A program made the position numbers and the translations under genes. From Apostichopus japonicus (Eukaryota; Echinodermata; Holothuroidea; Aspidochirotida; Stichopodidae), in assembly GCF_037975245.1 (NCBI RefSeq), contig NC_092576.1, forward strand, positions 35,740,611 to 35,804,610: a stretch of DNA of 64,000 bases. Reading direction: 5' to 3'. This document shows, in pieces, positions 37,001-49,796 of the stretch (its first letter is position 1; every line of letters begins with the position of its first letter). The notes under the pieces are model-generated. The model searched no databases. It was not told where the DNA came from and was given only the letters and a program-made list of their open reading frames with translations.

Positions 37001-40000
37001 ACATGGGGAGCTGTAAGTATTAGTTAATCGGCCTAATATCTCAGTCCATACAGTGGCGCGATGGCTTGGCGCACTGTACGAGCTGATGAGCGAGACTCTC
37101 GTTTGCATCGCTGGTTCGAATCCCGGTGGTGACGTCTTTTGCCGATCTTTTACAGCGGGTGCCTACATGGGGAGCTGTAAGTATTAGTTATTCGGCCTAA
37201 TATCTCAGTCCATACAGTGGCGCGATGGCTTGGCGCACTGTACGAGCTGATGAGCGAGACTCTCTTTTGCATCGCTGGTTCGAACCCCGGTGATGACGTC
37301 TTTTGCGGATCTTTTACAGCGGGTGCCTACATGTTAAGCTGTAAGTATTAGTTAATCGGCCTAATATCTCAGTCCATACAGTGGCGCGATGGCTTGGCGC
37401 ACTGTACGAGCTGATGAGCGAGACTCTCTTTTGCATCGCTGGTTCGAACCCCGGTGATGACGTCTTTTGCCCATCTTTTACAGCGGGTGCCTACATGTTA
37501 AGCTGTAAGTATTAGTTAATCGGCCTAATATCTCAGTCCATACAGTGGTGCGATGGCTTGGCGCACTCTACAAGCTGATGAGCGAGACTCTCTTTTGCAT
37601 CGCTGTTTCGAACCCCGGTGATGACGTCTTTTGCCGATCTTTTACAGCGGGTGCCTACATGGGGAGCTGTAAGTATTAGTTAATCGGCCTAATATCTCAG
37701 TCCATACAGTGGTGCGATGGCTTGGCGCACTGTACGAGCTGATGAGCGAGACTCTCTTTTGCATCGCCGGTTCGAACCCCGGTGATGACGTCTTTTGCCG
37801 ATCTTTTACAGCGGGTGCCTACATGGGGAGCTGTAAGTATTAGTTAATCGGCCTAATATGTCAGTCCATACAGTGGCGCGATGGCTTGGCGCACTGTACG
37901 AGCTGATGAGCGAGACTCTCTTTTGCATCGCCGGTTCGAACCCCGGTGATGACGTCTTTTGCCGATCTTTTACAGCGGGTGCCTACATGGGGAGCTGTAA
38001 GTATTAGTTAATCGGCCTAATATCTCAGTCCATACAGTGGCGCGATGGCTTGGCGCACTGTACGAGCTGATGAGCGAGACTCTCTTTTGCATCGCTGGTT
38101 CGAACCCCGGTGATGACGTCTTTTGCCGATCTTTTACAGCGGGTGCCTACATGGGGAGCTGTAAGTATTAGTTAATCGGCCTAATATCTCAGTCCATACA
38201 GTGGCGCGATGTCTTGGCGCACTGTACGAGCTGATGAGCTAGACTCTCTTTTGCATCGCTGGTTCGAACCCCTGTGATGACGTCTTTTGCCGATCTTTTA
38301 CAGCGGGTGCCTACATAGGGTGCTGTAAGTATTAGTTAATCGGCCTAATATCTCAGTCCATACAGTGGCGCGATGGCTTGGCGCACTGTGCGAGCTGATT
38401 AGCGAGAATCTCTTTTGCATCGCTGGTTCGAACCCCGGTGATGACGTCTTTTGCCGATCTTTTACAGCGGGTGCCTACATGGGGAGCTGTAAGTATTAGT
38501 TAATCGGCCTAATATCTCAGTCCATACAGTGGCGCGATGGCTTGGCGCACTGTACGAGCTGATGAGCGAGACTCTCTTTTGCATCGCCGGTTCGAACCCT
38601 GGTGATGACGTCTTTTGCCGATCTTTTACAGCGGGTGCCTACATGGGGAGCTGTAAGTATTAGTTAATCGGCCTAATATCTCAGTCCATACAGTGGCGCG
38701 ATGGCTTGGCGCACTGTACGAGCTGATGAGCGAGACTCTCGTTTGCATCGCTGGTTCGAACCCCGGTGATGACGTCTTTTGCCGATCTTTTACAGCGGGT
38801 GCCTACACGGGGTGCTGTAAGTATTAGCTAATCGGCCTAATATCTCAGTCCATACAGTGGCGCGATGGCTTGGCGCACTGTGCGAGCTGATGAGCGAGAC
38901 TCTCTTTTGCATCGCTGGTTCGAACCCCGGTGATGACGTCTTTTGCCGATCTTTTACAGCGGGTGCCTACATGGGGTGCTGTAAGTATTAGCTAATCGGC
39001 CTAATATCTCAGTTCATACAGTGGCGCGATGGCTTGGCGCACTGTGCGAGCTGATGAGCGAGACTCTCTTTTGCATCGCTGGTTCGAACCCCGGTGATGA
39101 CGTCTTTTGCCGATCTTTTACAGCGGGTGCCTACATGTTAAGCCGTAAGTATTAGTTAATCGGCCTAATATCTCAGTCCATACAGTGGCGCGATGGCTTG
39201 GCGCACTGTGCGAGCTGATGAGCGAGACTTTCTTTTGCATCGCTGTTTCGAACCCCGGTGATGACGTCTTTTGCCGATCTTTTACAGCGGGTGCCTACAT
39301 GTTAAGCCGTAAGTATGAATAATTCGGCCTAATATCTCAGTCCATACAGTGGCGCGATGGCTTGGCGCACTGTACGAGCTGATGAGCGAGACTCTCTTTT
39401 GCATCGCTGGTTCGAACCCCGGTGATGACGTCTTTTGCCGATCTTTTACAGCGGGTGCCTATATGTTAAGCTGTAAGTATTAGTTAATCGGCCTAATATC
39501 TCAGTCCATACAGTGGCGCGATGGCTTGGCGCACTGTACGAGCTGATGAGCGAGACTCTCTTTTGCATCGCTGGTTCGAACCCCGGTGATGACGTCTTTT
39601 GCCGATCTTTTACAGCGGGTGCCTACATGGGAAGCTGTAAGTATTAGTTATTCGGCCTAATATCTCAGTCCATACAGTGGCGCGATGGCTTGGCGCACTG
39701 TGCGAGCTGATGAGCGAGACTCTCTTTTGCATCGCTGGTTCGAACCCCGGTGATGACGTCTTTTGCCGATCTTTTACAGCGGGTGCCTACATGTTAAGCT
39801 GTAAGTATTAGTTAATCGGCCTAATATCTCAGTCCATACAGTGGCGCGATGGCTTGGCTCACTGTACGAGCTGATGAGCGAGACTTTCTTTTGCATCGCT
39901 GGTTCGAACCCCTGTGATGACGTCTTTTGCCGATCTTTTACAGCGGGTGCCTACATGGGGAGCTGTAAGTATTAGTTAATCGGCCTAATATCTCAGTCCA

Positions 40001-43000
40001 TACAGTGGCGCGATGGCTTGGCGCACTGTACGAGCTGATGAGCGAGACTCTCTTTTGCATCGCTGGTTCGAACCCCGGTGATGACGTCTTTTGCCGATCT
40101 TTTACAGCGGGTGCCTACATGTTAAGCTGTAAGTATTAGTTAATCGGCCTAATATCTCAGTCAATACAGTGGCGCGATGGCTTGGCGCACTGTACGAGCT
40201 GATGAGCGAGACTCTCTTTTGCATCGCCGGTTCGAACCACGGTGATGACGTCTTTTGCCGATCTTTTACAGCGGGTGCCTACATGGGGAGCTGTAAGTAT
40301 TAGTTAATCGGCCTAATATCTCAGTCCATACAGTGGCGCGATGGCTTGGCGCACTGTACGAGCTGATGAGCGAGACTCTCTTTTGCATCGCCGGTTCGAA
40401 CCCCGGTGATGACGTCTTTTGCCGATCTTTTACAGCGGGTGCCTACATGGGGAGCTGTAAGTATTAGTTAATCGGACTAATATCTCAGTCCATACAGTGG
40501 CGCGATGGCTTGGCGCACTGTACGATCTGATGAGTGAGACTCTCTTTTGCATCGCTGGTTCGAACCCCGGTGATGACGTCTTTTGCCGACCTTTTACGGC
40601 GGGTGCCTACATGGGGAGCTGTAAGTATTAGTTAATCGGCCTAATATCTCAGTCCATACAGTGGCGCCATGGCTTGGCGCACTGTACGAGCTGATGAGCG
40701 AGACTCTCTTTTGCATCGCTGGTTCGAACCCCGGTGATGACGTCTTTTGCCGATCTTTTACGGCGGGTGCCTACATGGGGAGCTGTAAGTATTAGTTAAT
40801 CGGCCTAATATCTCAGTCCATACAGTGGCGCGATGTCTTGGCGCACTGTACGAGCTGATGAGCGAGACTCTCTTTTGCATCGCTGGTTCGAACCCCTGTG
40901 ATGACGTCTTTTGCCGATCTTTTACAGCGGGTGCCTACATAGGGTGCTGTAAGTATTAGTTAATCGGCCTAATATCTCAGTCCATACAGTGGCGCGATGG
41001 CTTGGCGCACTGTGCGAGCTGATGAGCGAGAATCTCTTTTGCATCGCTGGTTCGAACCCCGGTGATGACGTCTTTTGCCGATCTTTTACAGCGGGTGCCT
41101 ACATGGGGAGCTGTAAGTATTAGTTAATCGGCCTAATATCTCAGTCCATACAGTGGCGCGATGGCTTGGCGCACTGTACGAGCTGATGAGCGAGACTCTC
41201 TTTTGCATCGCTGGTTCGAACCCCGGTGATGACGTCTTTTGCCGATCTTTTACAGCGGCTGCCTACATGGGGAGCTGTAAGTATTAGTTGATCGGCCTAA
41301 TATCTCAGTCCATACAGTGGCGCGATGGCTTGGCGCACTGTACGAGCTGATGAGCGAGACTCTCGTTTGCATCGCTGGTTCGAATCCCGGTGGTGACGTC
41401 TTTTGCCGATCTTTTACAGCGGGTGCCTACATGTTAAGCTGTAAGTATTAGTTAATCGGCCTAATATCTCAGTCCATACAGTGGCGCGATGGCTTGGCGC
41501 ACTCTACGAGCGTTAATGAGCGAGACTCTCTTTTGCATCGCTGGTTCGAACCCCGGTGATGACGTCTTTTGCCGATCTTTTACAGCGGGTGCCTACATGT
41601 TAAGCCGTAAGTATTAGTTAATCGGCCTAATATCTCAGTCCATACAGTGGCGCGATGGCTTGGCGCACTGTGCGAGCTGATGAGCGAGACTCTCTTTTGC
41701 ATCGCTGGTTCGAACCCCGGTGATGACGTCTTTTGCCGATCTTTTACAGCGGGTGCCTACATGGGGAGCTGTAAGTATTAGTTAATCGGCCTAATATCTC
41801 AGTACATACAGTGGCGCGATGGCTTGGCGCACTGTACGAGCTGATGAGCGAGACTCTCTTTTGCATCGCTGGTTCGAACCCCGGTGATGACGTCTTTTGC
41901 CGATCTTTTACAGCGGGTGCCTACATGTTAAGCCGTAAGTATGAATAATTCGGCCTAATATCTCAGTCCATACAGTGGCGCGATGGCTTGGCGCACTGTA
42001 CGAGCTGATGAGCGAGACTCTCTTTTGCATCGCTGGTTCGAACCCCGGTGATGACGTCTTTTGCCGATCTTTTACAGCGGGTGCCTACATGTTAAGCTGT
42101 AAGTATTAGTTAATCGGCCTAATATCTCAGTCCATACAGTGGCGCGATGGCTTGGCGCACTGTACGAGCTGATGAGCGAGACTCTCTTTTGCATCGCTGG
42201 TTCGAACCCCGGTGATGACGTCTTTTGCCGATCTTTTACAGCGGGTGCCTACATGTTAAGCTGTAAGTATTAGTTAATCGGCCTAATATCTCAGTCCATA
42301 CAGTGGCGCGATGGCTTGGCGCACTGTGCGAGCTGATGAGCGAGAATCTCTTTTGCATCGCTGGTTCGAACCCCGGTGATGACGTCTTTTGCCGATCTTT
42401 TACAGCGTGTGCCTACATGTTAAGCTGTAAGTATTAGTTAATCGGCCTAATATCTCAGTCCATACAGTGGCGCGATGGCTTGGCGCACTGTACGAGCTGA
42501 TGAGCGAGACTCTGTTTGCATCGCTGGTTCGAACCCCGGTGATGACGTCTTTTGCCGATCTTTTACAGCGGGTGCCTACATGGGGAGCTGTAAGTATTAG
42601 TTAATCGGCCTAATATCTCAGTCCATACAGTGGCGCGATGGCTTGGCGCACTGTACGAGCTGATGAGCGAGACTCTCGTTTGCATCGCTGGTTCGAACCC
42701 CGGTGATGACGTCTTTTGCCGATCTTTTACAGCGGGTGCCTACACGGGGTGCTGTAAGTATTAGCTAATCGGACTAATATCTCAGTCCATACAGTGGCGC
42801 GATGGCTTGGCGCACTGTGCGAGCTGATGAGCGAGACTCTCTTTTGCATCGCTGGTTCGAACCCCGGTGATGACGTCTTTTGCCGATCTTTTACAGCGGG
42901 TGCCTACATGTTAAGCCGTAAGTATTAGTTAATCGGCCTAATATCTCAGTCCATACAGTGGCGCGATGGCTTGGCGCACTGTGCGAGCTGATGAGCGAGA

Positions 43001-46000
43001 ATCTCTTTTGCATCGCTGGTTCGAACCCCGGTGATGACGTCTTTTGCCGATCTTTTACAGCGGGTGCCTACATGTTAAGCCGTAAGTATGAATAATTCGG
43101 CCTAATATCTCAGTCCATACAGTGGCGCGATGGCTTGGCGCACTGTACGAGCTGATGAGCGAGACTCTCTTTTGCATCGCTGTTTCGAATCCCGGTGATG
43201 ACGTCTTTTGCCGATCTTTTACAGCGGGTGCCTACATGTTAAGCTGTAAGTATTAGTTAATCGGCCTAATATCTCAGTCCATACAGTGGCGCGATGGCTT
43301 GGCGCACCGTACGAGCTGATGAGCGAGACTCTCTTTTGCATCGCTGTTTCGAATCCCGGTGATGACGTCTTTTGCCGATCTTTTACAGCGGGTGCCTACA
43401 TGTTAAGCTGTAAGTATTAGTTAATCGGCCTAATATCTCAGTCCATACAGTGGCGCGATGGCTTGGCGCACTGTACGAGCTGATGAGCGAGACTCTCTTT
43501 TGCATCGCTGGTTCGAACCCCGGTGATGACGTCTTTTGCCGATCTTTTACAGCGGGTGCCTACATGTTAAGCTGTAAGTATTAGTTAATCGGCCTAATAT
43601 CTCAGTCCATACAGTGGCGCGATGGCTTGGCGCACTGTACGAGCTGATGAGCGAGACTCTCTTTTGCATCGCTGGTTCGAACCCCGGTGATGACGTCTTT
43701 TGCCGATCTTTTACAGCGGGTGCCTACATGGGAAGCTGTAAGTATTAGTTATTCGGCCTAATATCTCAGTCCATACAGTGGCGCGATGGCTTGGCGCACT
43801 GTGCGAGCTGATGAGCGAAACTCTCTTTTGCATCGCTGGTTCGAACCCCGGTGATGACGTCTTTTGCCGATCTTTTACAGCGGGTGCCTACATGGGGAGC
43901 TGTAAGTATTAGTTAATCGGCCTAATATCTCAGTCCATACAGTGGCGCGATGGCTTGGCTCACTGTACCAGCTGATGAGCGAGACTTTCTTTTGCATCGC
44001 TGGTTCGAACCCCGTTGATGACGTCTTTTGCCGATCTTTTACAGCGGGTGCCTACATGGGGAGCCGTAAGTATTAGTTAATCGGCCTAATATCTCAGTCC
44101 ATACAGGTGCGCGATGGCTTGGCGCACTGTACGTGCTGATGAGCGAGACTCTCTTTTGCATCGCCGGTTCGAACCCCTGTGATGACGTCTTTTGTGGATC
44201 TTTTAAAGCGGGTGCCTACATGTTAAGCTGTAAGTATTAGTTAATCGGCCTAATATCTCAGTCCATACAGTGGCGCGATGGCTTGGCGCACTGTACGAGC
44301 TGATGAGCGAGACTCTCTTTTGCATCGCCGGTTCGAACCCCGGTGATGACGTCTTTTGCCGATCTTTTACAGCGGGTGCCTACATGGGGAGCTGTAAGTA
44401 TTAGTTAATCGGCCTAATATCTCAGTCCATACAGTGGCGCGATGGCTTGGCGCACTGTACGAGCTGATGAGCGAGACTCTCTTTTGCATCGCCGGTTCGA
44501 ACCCCGGTGATGACGTCTTTTGCCGATCTTTTACAGCGGGTGCCTACATGGGGAGCTGTAAGTATTAGTTAATCGGCCTAATATCTCAGTCCATACAGTG
44601 GCGCGATGGCTTGGCGCACTGTACGATCTGATGAGTGAGACTCTCTTTTGCATCGCTGGTTCGAACCCCGGTGATGACGTCTTTTGCCGACCTTTTACGG
44701 CGGGTGCCTACATGTTAAGCTGTAAGTATTAGTTAATCGGCCTAATATCTCAGTCCATACAGTGGCGCGATGGCTTGGCGCACTGTACGATCTGATGAGC
44801 GAGACTCTCTTTTGCATCGCTGGTTCGAACCCCGGTGATGACGTCTTTTGCCGACCTTTTACGGCGGGTGCCTACATGGGGAGCTGTAAGTATTAGTTAA
44901 TCGGCCTAATATCTCAGTCCATACAGTGGCGCGATGGCTTGGCGCACTGTACGAGCTGATGAGCGAGACTCTCTTTTGCATCGCTGGTTCGAACCCCGGT
45001 GATGACGTCTTTTGCCGATCTTTTACAGCGGGTGCCTACATGGGGAGCTGTAAGTATTAGTTAATCGGCCTAATATCTCAGTCCATACATTGGCGCGATG
45101 TCTTGGCGCACTGTACGAGCTGATGAGCGAGACTCTCTTTTGCATCGCTGGTTCGAACCCCGGTGATGACGTCTTTTGCCGATCTTTTACAGCGGGTGCC
45201 TACATGGGGAGCTGTAAGTATTAGTTAATCGGCCTAATATCTCAGTCCATACAGTGGCGCGATGGCTTGGCGCACTGTACGAGCTGATGAGCGAGACTCT
45301 CTTTTGCATCGCTGGTTCGAACCCCGGTGATGACGTCTTTTGCCGATCTTTTACAGCGGGTGCCTACATGGGGAGCTGTAAGTATTAGTTGATCGGCCTA
45401 CATCTCAGTCCATACAGTGGCGCGATGGCTTGGCACACTGTACGAGCTGATGAGCGAGACTCTCGTTTGCATCGCTGGTTCGAATCCCGGTGGTGACGTC
45501 TTTTGCCGATCTTTTACAGCGGGTGCCTACATGGGGAGCTGTAAGTATTAGTTAATCGGCCTAATATCTCAGTCCATACAGTGGCGCGATGGCTTGGCGC
45601 ACTGTACGAGCTGATGAGCGAGACTCTCTTTTGCATCGCTGGTTCGAATCCCGGTGATGACGTCTTTTGCCGATCTTTTACAGCGGGTGCCTACATGGGG
45701 AGCTGTAAGTATTAGTTAATCGGCCTAATATCTCAGTCCATACAGTGGCGCGATGGCTTGGCGCACTCTACGAGCTGATGAGCGAGACTCTCTTTTGCAT
45801 CGCTGGTTCGAACCCCGGTGATGACGTCTTTTGCCGATCTTTTACAGCGGGTGCCTACACGGGGTGCTGTAAGTATTAGCTAATCGGACTAATATCTCAG
45901 TCCATACAGTGGCGCGATGGCTTGGCGCACTGTGCGAGCTGATGAGCGAGACTCTCTTTTGCATCGCTGGTTCGAACCCCGGTGATGACGTCTTTTGCCG

Positions 46001-49000
46001 ATCTTTTACAGCGGGTGCCTACATGGGGTGCTGTAAGTATTAGCTAATCGGCCTATTATCTCAGTCCATACAGTGGCGCGATGGCTTGGCGCACTGTGCG
46101 AGCTGATGAGCGAGACTTTCTTTTGCATCGCTGGTTCGAACCCCGGTGATGACGTCTTTTGCCGATCTTTTACAGCGGGTGCCTACATGTTAAGCTGTAA
46201 GTATTAGTTAATCGGCCTAATATCTCAGTCCATACAGTGGCGCGATGGCTTGGCGCACTGTGCGAGCTGATGAGCGAGACTTTCTTTTGCATCGCTGGTT
46301 CGAACCCCGGTGATGACGTCTTTTGCCGATCTTTTACAGCGGGTGCCTACATGTTAAGCCGTAAGTATGAATAATTCGGCCTAATATCTCAGTCCATACA
46401 GTGGCGCGATGGCTTGGCGCACTGTACGAGCTGATGAGCGAGACTCTCTTTTGCATCGCTGTTTCGAACCCCGGTGATGACGTCTTTTGCCGATCTTTTA
46501 CAGCGGGTGCCTACATGGGGAGCCGTAAGTATTAGTTAATCGGCCTAATATCTCAGTCCATACAGTGGCGCGATGGCTTGGCGCACTGTACGAGCTGATG
46601 AGCGAGACTCTCTTTTGCATCGCTGTTTCGAACCCCGGTGATGACGTCTTTTGCCGATCTTTTACAGCGGGTGCCTACATGTTAAGCTGTAAGTATTAGT
46701 TAATCGGCCTAATATCTCAGTCCATACAGTGGCGCGATGGCTTGGCGCACTGTACGAGCTGATGAGCGAGACTCTCGTTTGCATCGCTGGTTCGAATCCC
46801 GGTGATGACGTCTTTTGCCGATCTTTTACAGCGGGTGCCTACATGGGGAGCTGTAAGTATTAGTTAATCGGCCTAATATCTCAGTCCATACAGTGGCGCG
46901 ATGGCTTGGCGCACTCTGCGAGCTGATGAGCGAGACTCTCTTTTGCATCGCTGGTTCGAACCCCGGTGATGACGTCTTTTGCCGATCTTTTACAGCGGGT
47001 GCCTACACGGGGTGCTGTAAGTATTAGCTAATCGGCCTAATATCTCAGTCCATACAGTGGTGCGATGGCTTGGCGCACTGTGCGAGCTGATGAGCGAGAC
47101 TCTCTTTTGCATCGCTGGTTCGAACCTCGGTGATGACGTCTTTTGCCGATCTTTTACAGCGGGTGCCTACATGGGGTGCTGTAAGTATTAGCTAATCGGC
47201 CTAATATCTCAGTCCATACAGTGGCGCGATGGCTTGGCGCACTGTGCGAGCTGATGAGCGAGACTTTCTTTTGCATCGCTGGTTCGAACCCCGGTGATGA
47301 CGTCTTTTGCCGATCTTTTACAGCGGGTGCCTACATGGGGAGCCGTAAGTATTAGTTAATCGGCCTAATATCTCAGTCCATACAGTGGCGCGATGGCTTG
47401 GCGCACTGTACGAGCTGATGAGCGAGACTCTCTTTTGCATCGCTGGTTCGAACCCCGGTGATGACGTCTTTTGCCGATCTTTTACAGCGGGTGCCTACAT
47501 GGGGAGCTGTAAGTATTAGTTAATCGGCCTAATATCTCAGTCCATACAGTGGTGCGATGGCTTGGCGCACTGTACGAGCTGATGAGCGAGACTCTCTTTT
47601 GCATCGCTGTTTCGAACCCCGGTGATGACGTCTTTTGCCGAACTTTTACAGCGGGTGCCTACATGGGGAGCTGTAAGTATTAGTTAATCGGCCTAATATC
47701 TCAGTCCATACAGTGGCGCGATGGCTTGGCGCACTGTACGAGCTGATGAGCGAGACTCTCTTTTGCATCGCCGGTTCGAACCCCGGTGATGACGTCTTTT
47801 GCCGATCTTTTACAGCGTGTGCCTACATGGGCAGCTGTTAGTATTAGTTAATCGGCCTAATATCTCAGTCCATACAGTGGCGCGATGGCTTGGCGCACTG
47901 TACGAGCTGATGAGCGAGACTCTCTTTTGCATCGCCGGTTCGAACCCCGGTGATGACGTCTTTTGCCGATCTTTTACAGCGGGTGCCTACATGGGAAGCT
48001 GTAAGTATTAGTTAATCGGCCTAATATCTCAGTCCATACAGTGGCGCGATGGCTTGGCGCACTGTACGAGCTGATGAGCGATACTCTCTTTTGCATCGCT
48101 GGTTCGAACCCCGGTGATGACGTCTTTTGCCGATCTTTTACAGCGGGTGCCTACATGGGAAGCTGTAAGTATTAGTTAATCGGCCTAATATCTCAGTCCA
48201 TACAGTGGCGCGATGGCTTGGCTCACTGTACGAGCTGATGAGCGAGACTTTCTTTTGCATCGCTGGTTCGAACCCCGTTGATGACGTCTTTTGCCGATCT
48301 TTTACAGCGGGTGCCTACATGGGGAGCTGTAAGTATTAGTTAATCGGCCTAATATCTCAGTCCATACAGGTGCGCGATGACTTGGCGCACTGTACGTGCT
48401 GATGAGCGAGACTCTCTTTTGCATCGCTGGTTCGAACCCCTGTGATGACGTCTTTTGCCGATCTTTTACAGCGGGTGCCTACATGTTAAGCTGTAAGTAT
48501 TAGTTAATCGGCCTAATATCTCAGTCCATACAGTGGCGCGATGGCTTGGCGCACTGTACGAGCTGATGAGCGAGACTCTCTTTTGCATCGCTGGTTCGAA
48601 CCCCGGTGATGACGTCTTTTGCCGATCTTTTACAGCGGGTGCCTACATGTTAAGCTGTAAGTATTAGTTAATCGGCCTAATATCTTTGTCAATACAGTGG
48701 TGCGATGGCTTGGCGCACTCTACGAGCTGATGAGCGAGACTCTCTTATGCATCGCTGTTTCGAACCCCGGTGATGACGTCTTTTGCCGATCTTTTACAGC
48801 GGGTGCCTACATGGGGAGCTGTAAGTATTAGTTAATCGGCCTAATATCTCAGTCCATACAGTGGCGCGATGGCTTGGCGCACTGTACGAGCTGATGAGCG
48901 AGACTCTCTTTTGCATCGCTGGTTCGAACCCCTGTGATGACGTCTTTTGCCGATCTTTTACAGCGGGTGCCTACATGGGGAGCTGTAAGTATTAGTTAAT

Positions 49001-49390
49001 CGGCCTAATATCTCAGTCCATACAGTGGCGCGATGGCTTGGCGCACTGTACGAGCTGATGAGCGAGAATCTCTTTTGCATCGCTGGTTCGAACCCCGGTG
49101 ATGACGTCTTTTGCCGATCTTTTACAGCGGGTGCCTACATGTTAAGCTGTAAGTATTAGTTAATCGGCCTTATATCTCAGTCCATACAGTGGCGCGATGG
49201 CTTGGCGCACTGTACGAGCTGATGAGCGAGACTCTCTTTTGCATCGCTGGTTCGAACCCCGGTGATGACGTCTTTTGCCGATCTTTTACTGCGGGTGCCA
49301 ACATGGGGAGCTGTAAGTATTAGTTAATCGGCCTAATATCTCAGTCCATACAGTGGCGCGATGGCTTGGCGCACTGTGCGAGCTGATGAG
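34051..49390 (+). repeat. Satellite patchwork with nested duplications (8, 12, 25 and 35 monomer offsets)
   Basis: TTGCCCATC monomers lie near 34181, 36150 and 37463, with offsets of 1969 bp (12 units plus one base) and 1313 bp (8 units plus one). The 1313-bp pair carries the same run of variants (GGTGCGATGG, CTCTACAAGC, CGCCGGTTCG) and is a tandem 8-monomer duplication. TTGCCGACCTTTTACGGCGG lies at 34841, 40583 and 44684 (offsets 5742 and 4101 bp). A monomer with CGTAAGTATGAATAATTCGG recurs with GAATAA at 39317, 41943, 43090 and 46369. TACACGGGGTGCTG with TTAGCTAATC recurs near 38804, 42741, 45857 and 47003. Different markers give different offsets, so exchanges of several sizes overlap. No gene is seen. 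Confidence 0.9.
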
Positions 49391-49796
49391 CGATACTCTC
49401 TTTTGCATCGGTGATTCGAACCCCGGTAATGACGTTTTTTGCCGATCTTTTACAGCGGGTGCCTACATGGGGAGCTGTAAGTATTAGTTAATCGGCCTAA
49501 TACCTCAGTCCATACAGTGGCGCGATGGCTTGGCGCACTGTACGAGCTGATGAGCGAGACTCTCTTTTGCATCGCCGGTTCGAACCCCGGTGGTGACGTC
49601 TTTTGCCGATCTTTTACTGCGGGTGCCAACATGGGGAGCTGTAAGTATTAGTTAATCGGCCTAATATCTCAGTCCATACAGTGGCGCGATGGCTTGGCGC
49701 GCTGTACGAGCTGATGAGCGAGAATCTCTTTTGCATCGCCGGTTCGAACTCAGGTGATGACGTCTTTTGCCGATCTTTTACAGCGGGTGCCTACAT

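Noticed and set aside
9657-49390. Inverted segments or other genes hidden in the array
   Set aside because: All units I followed read in the + orientation with the same landmark order, and I found no stretch longer than a few tens of bases that is not satellite apart from the LINE.
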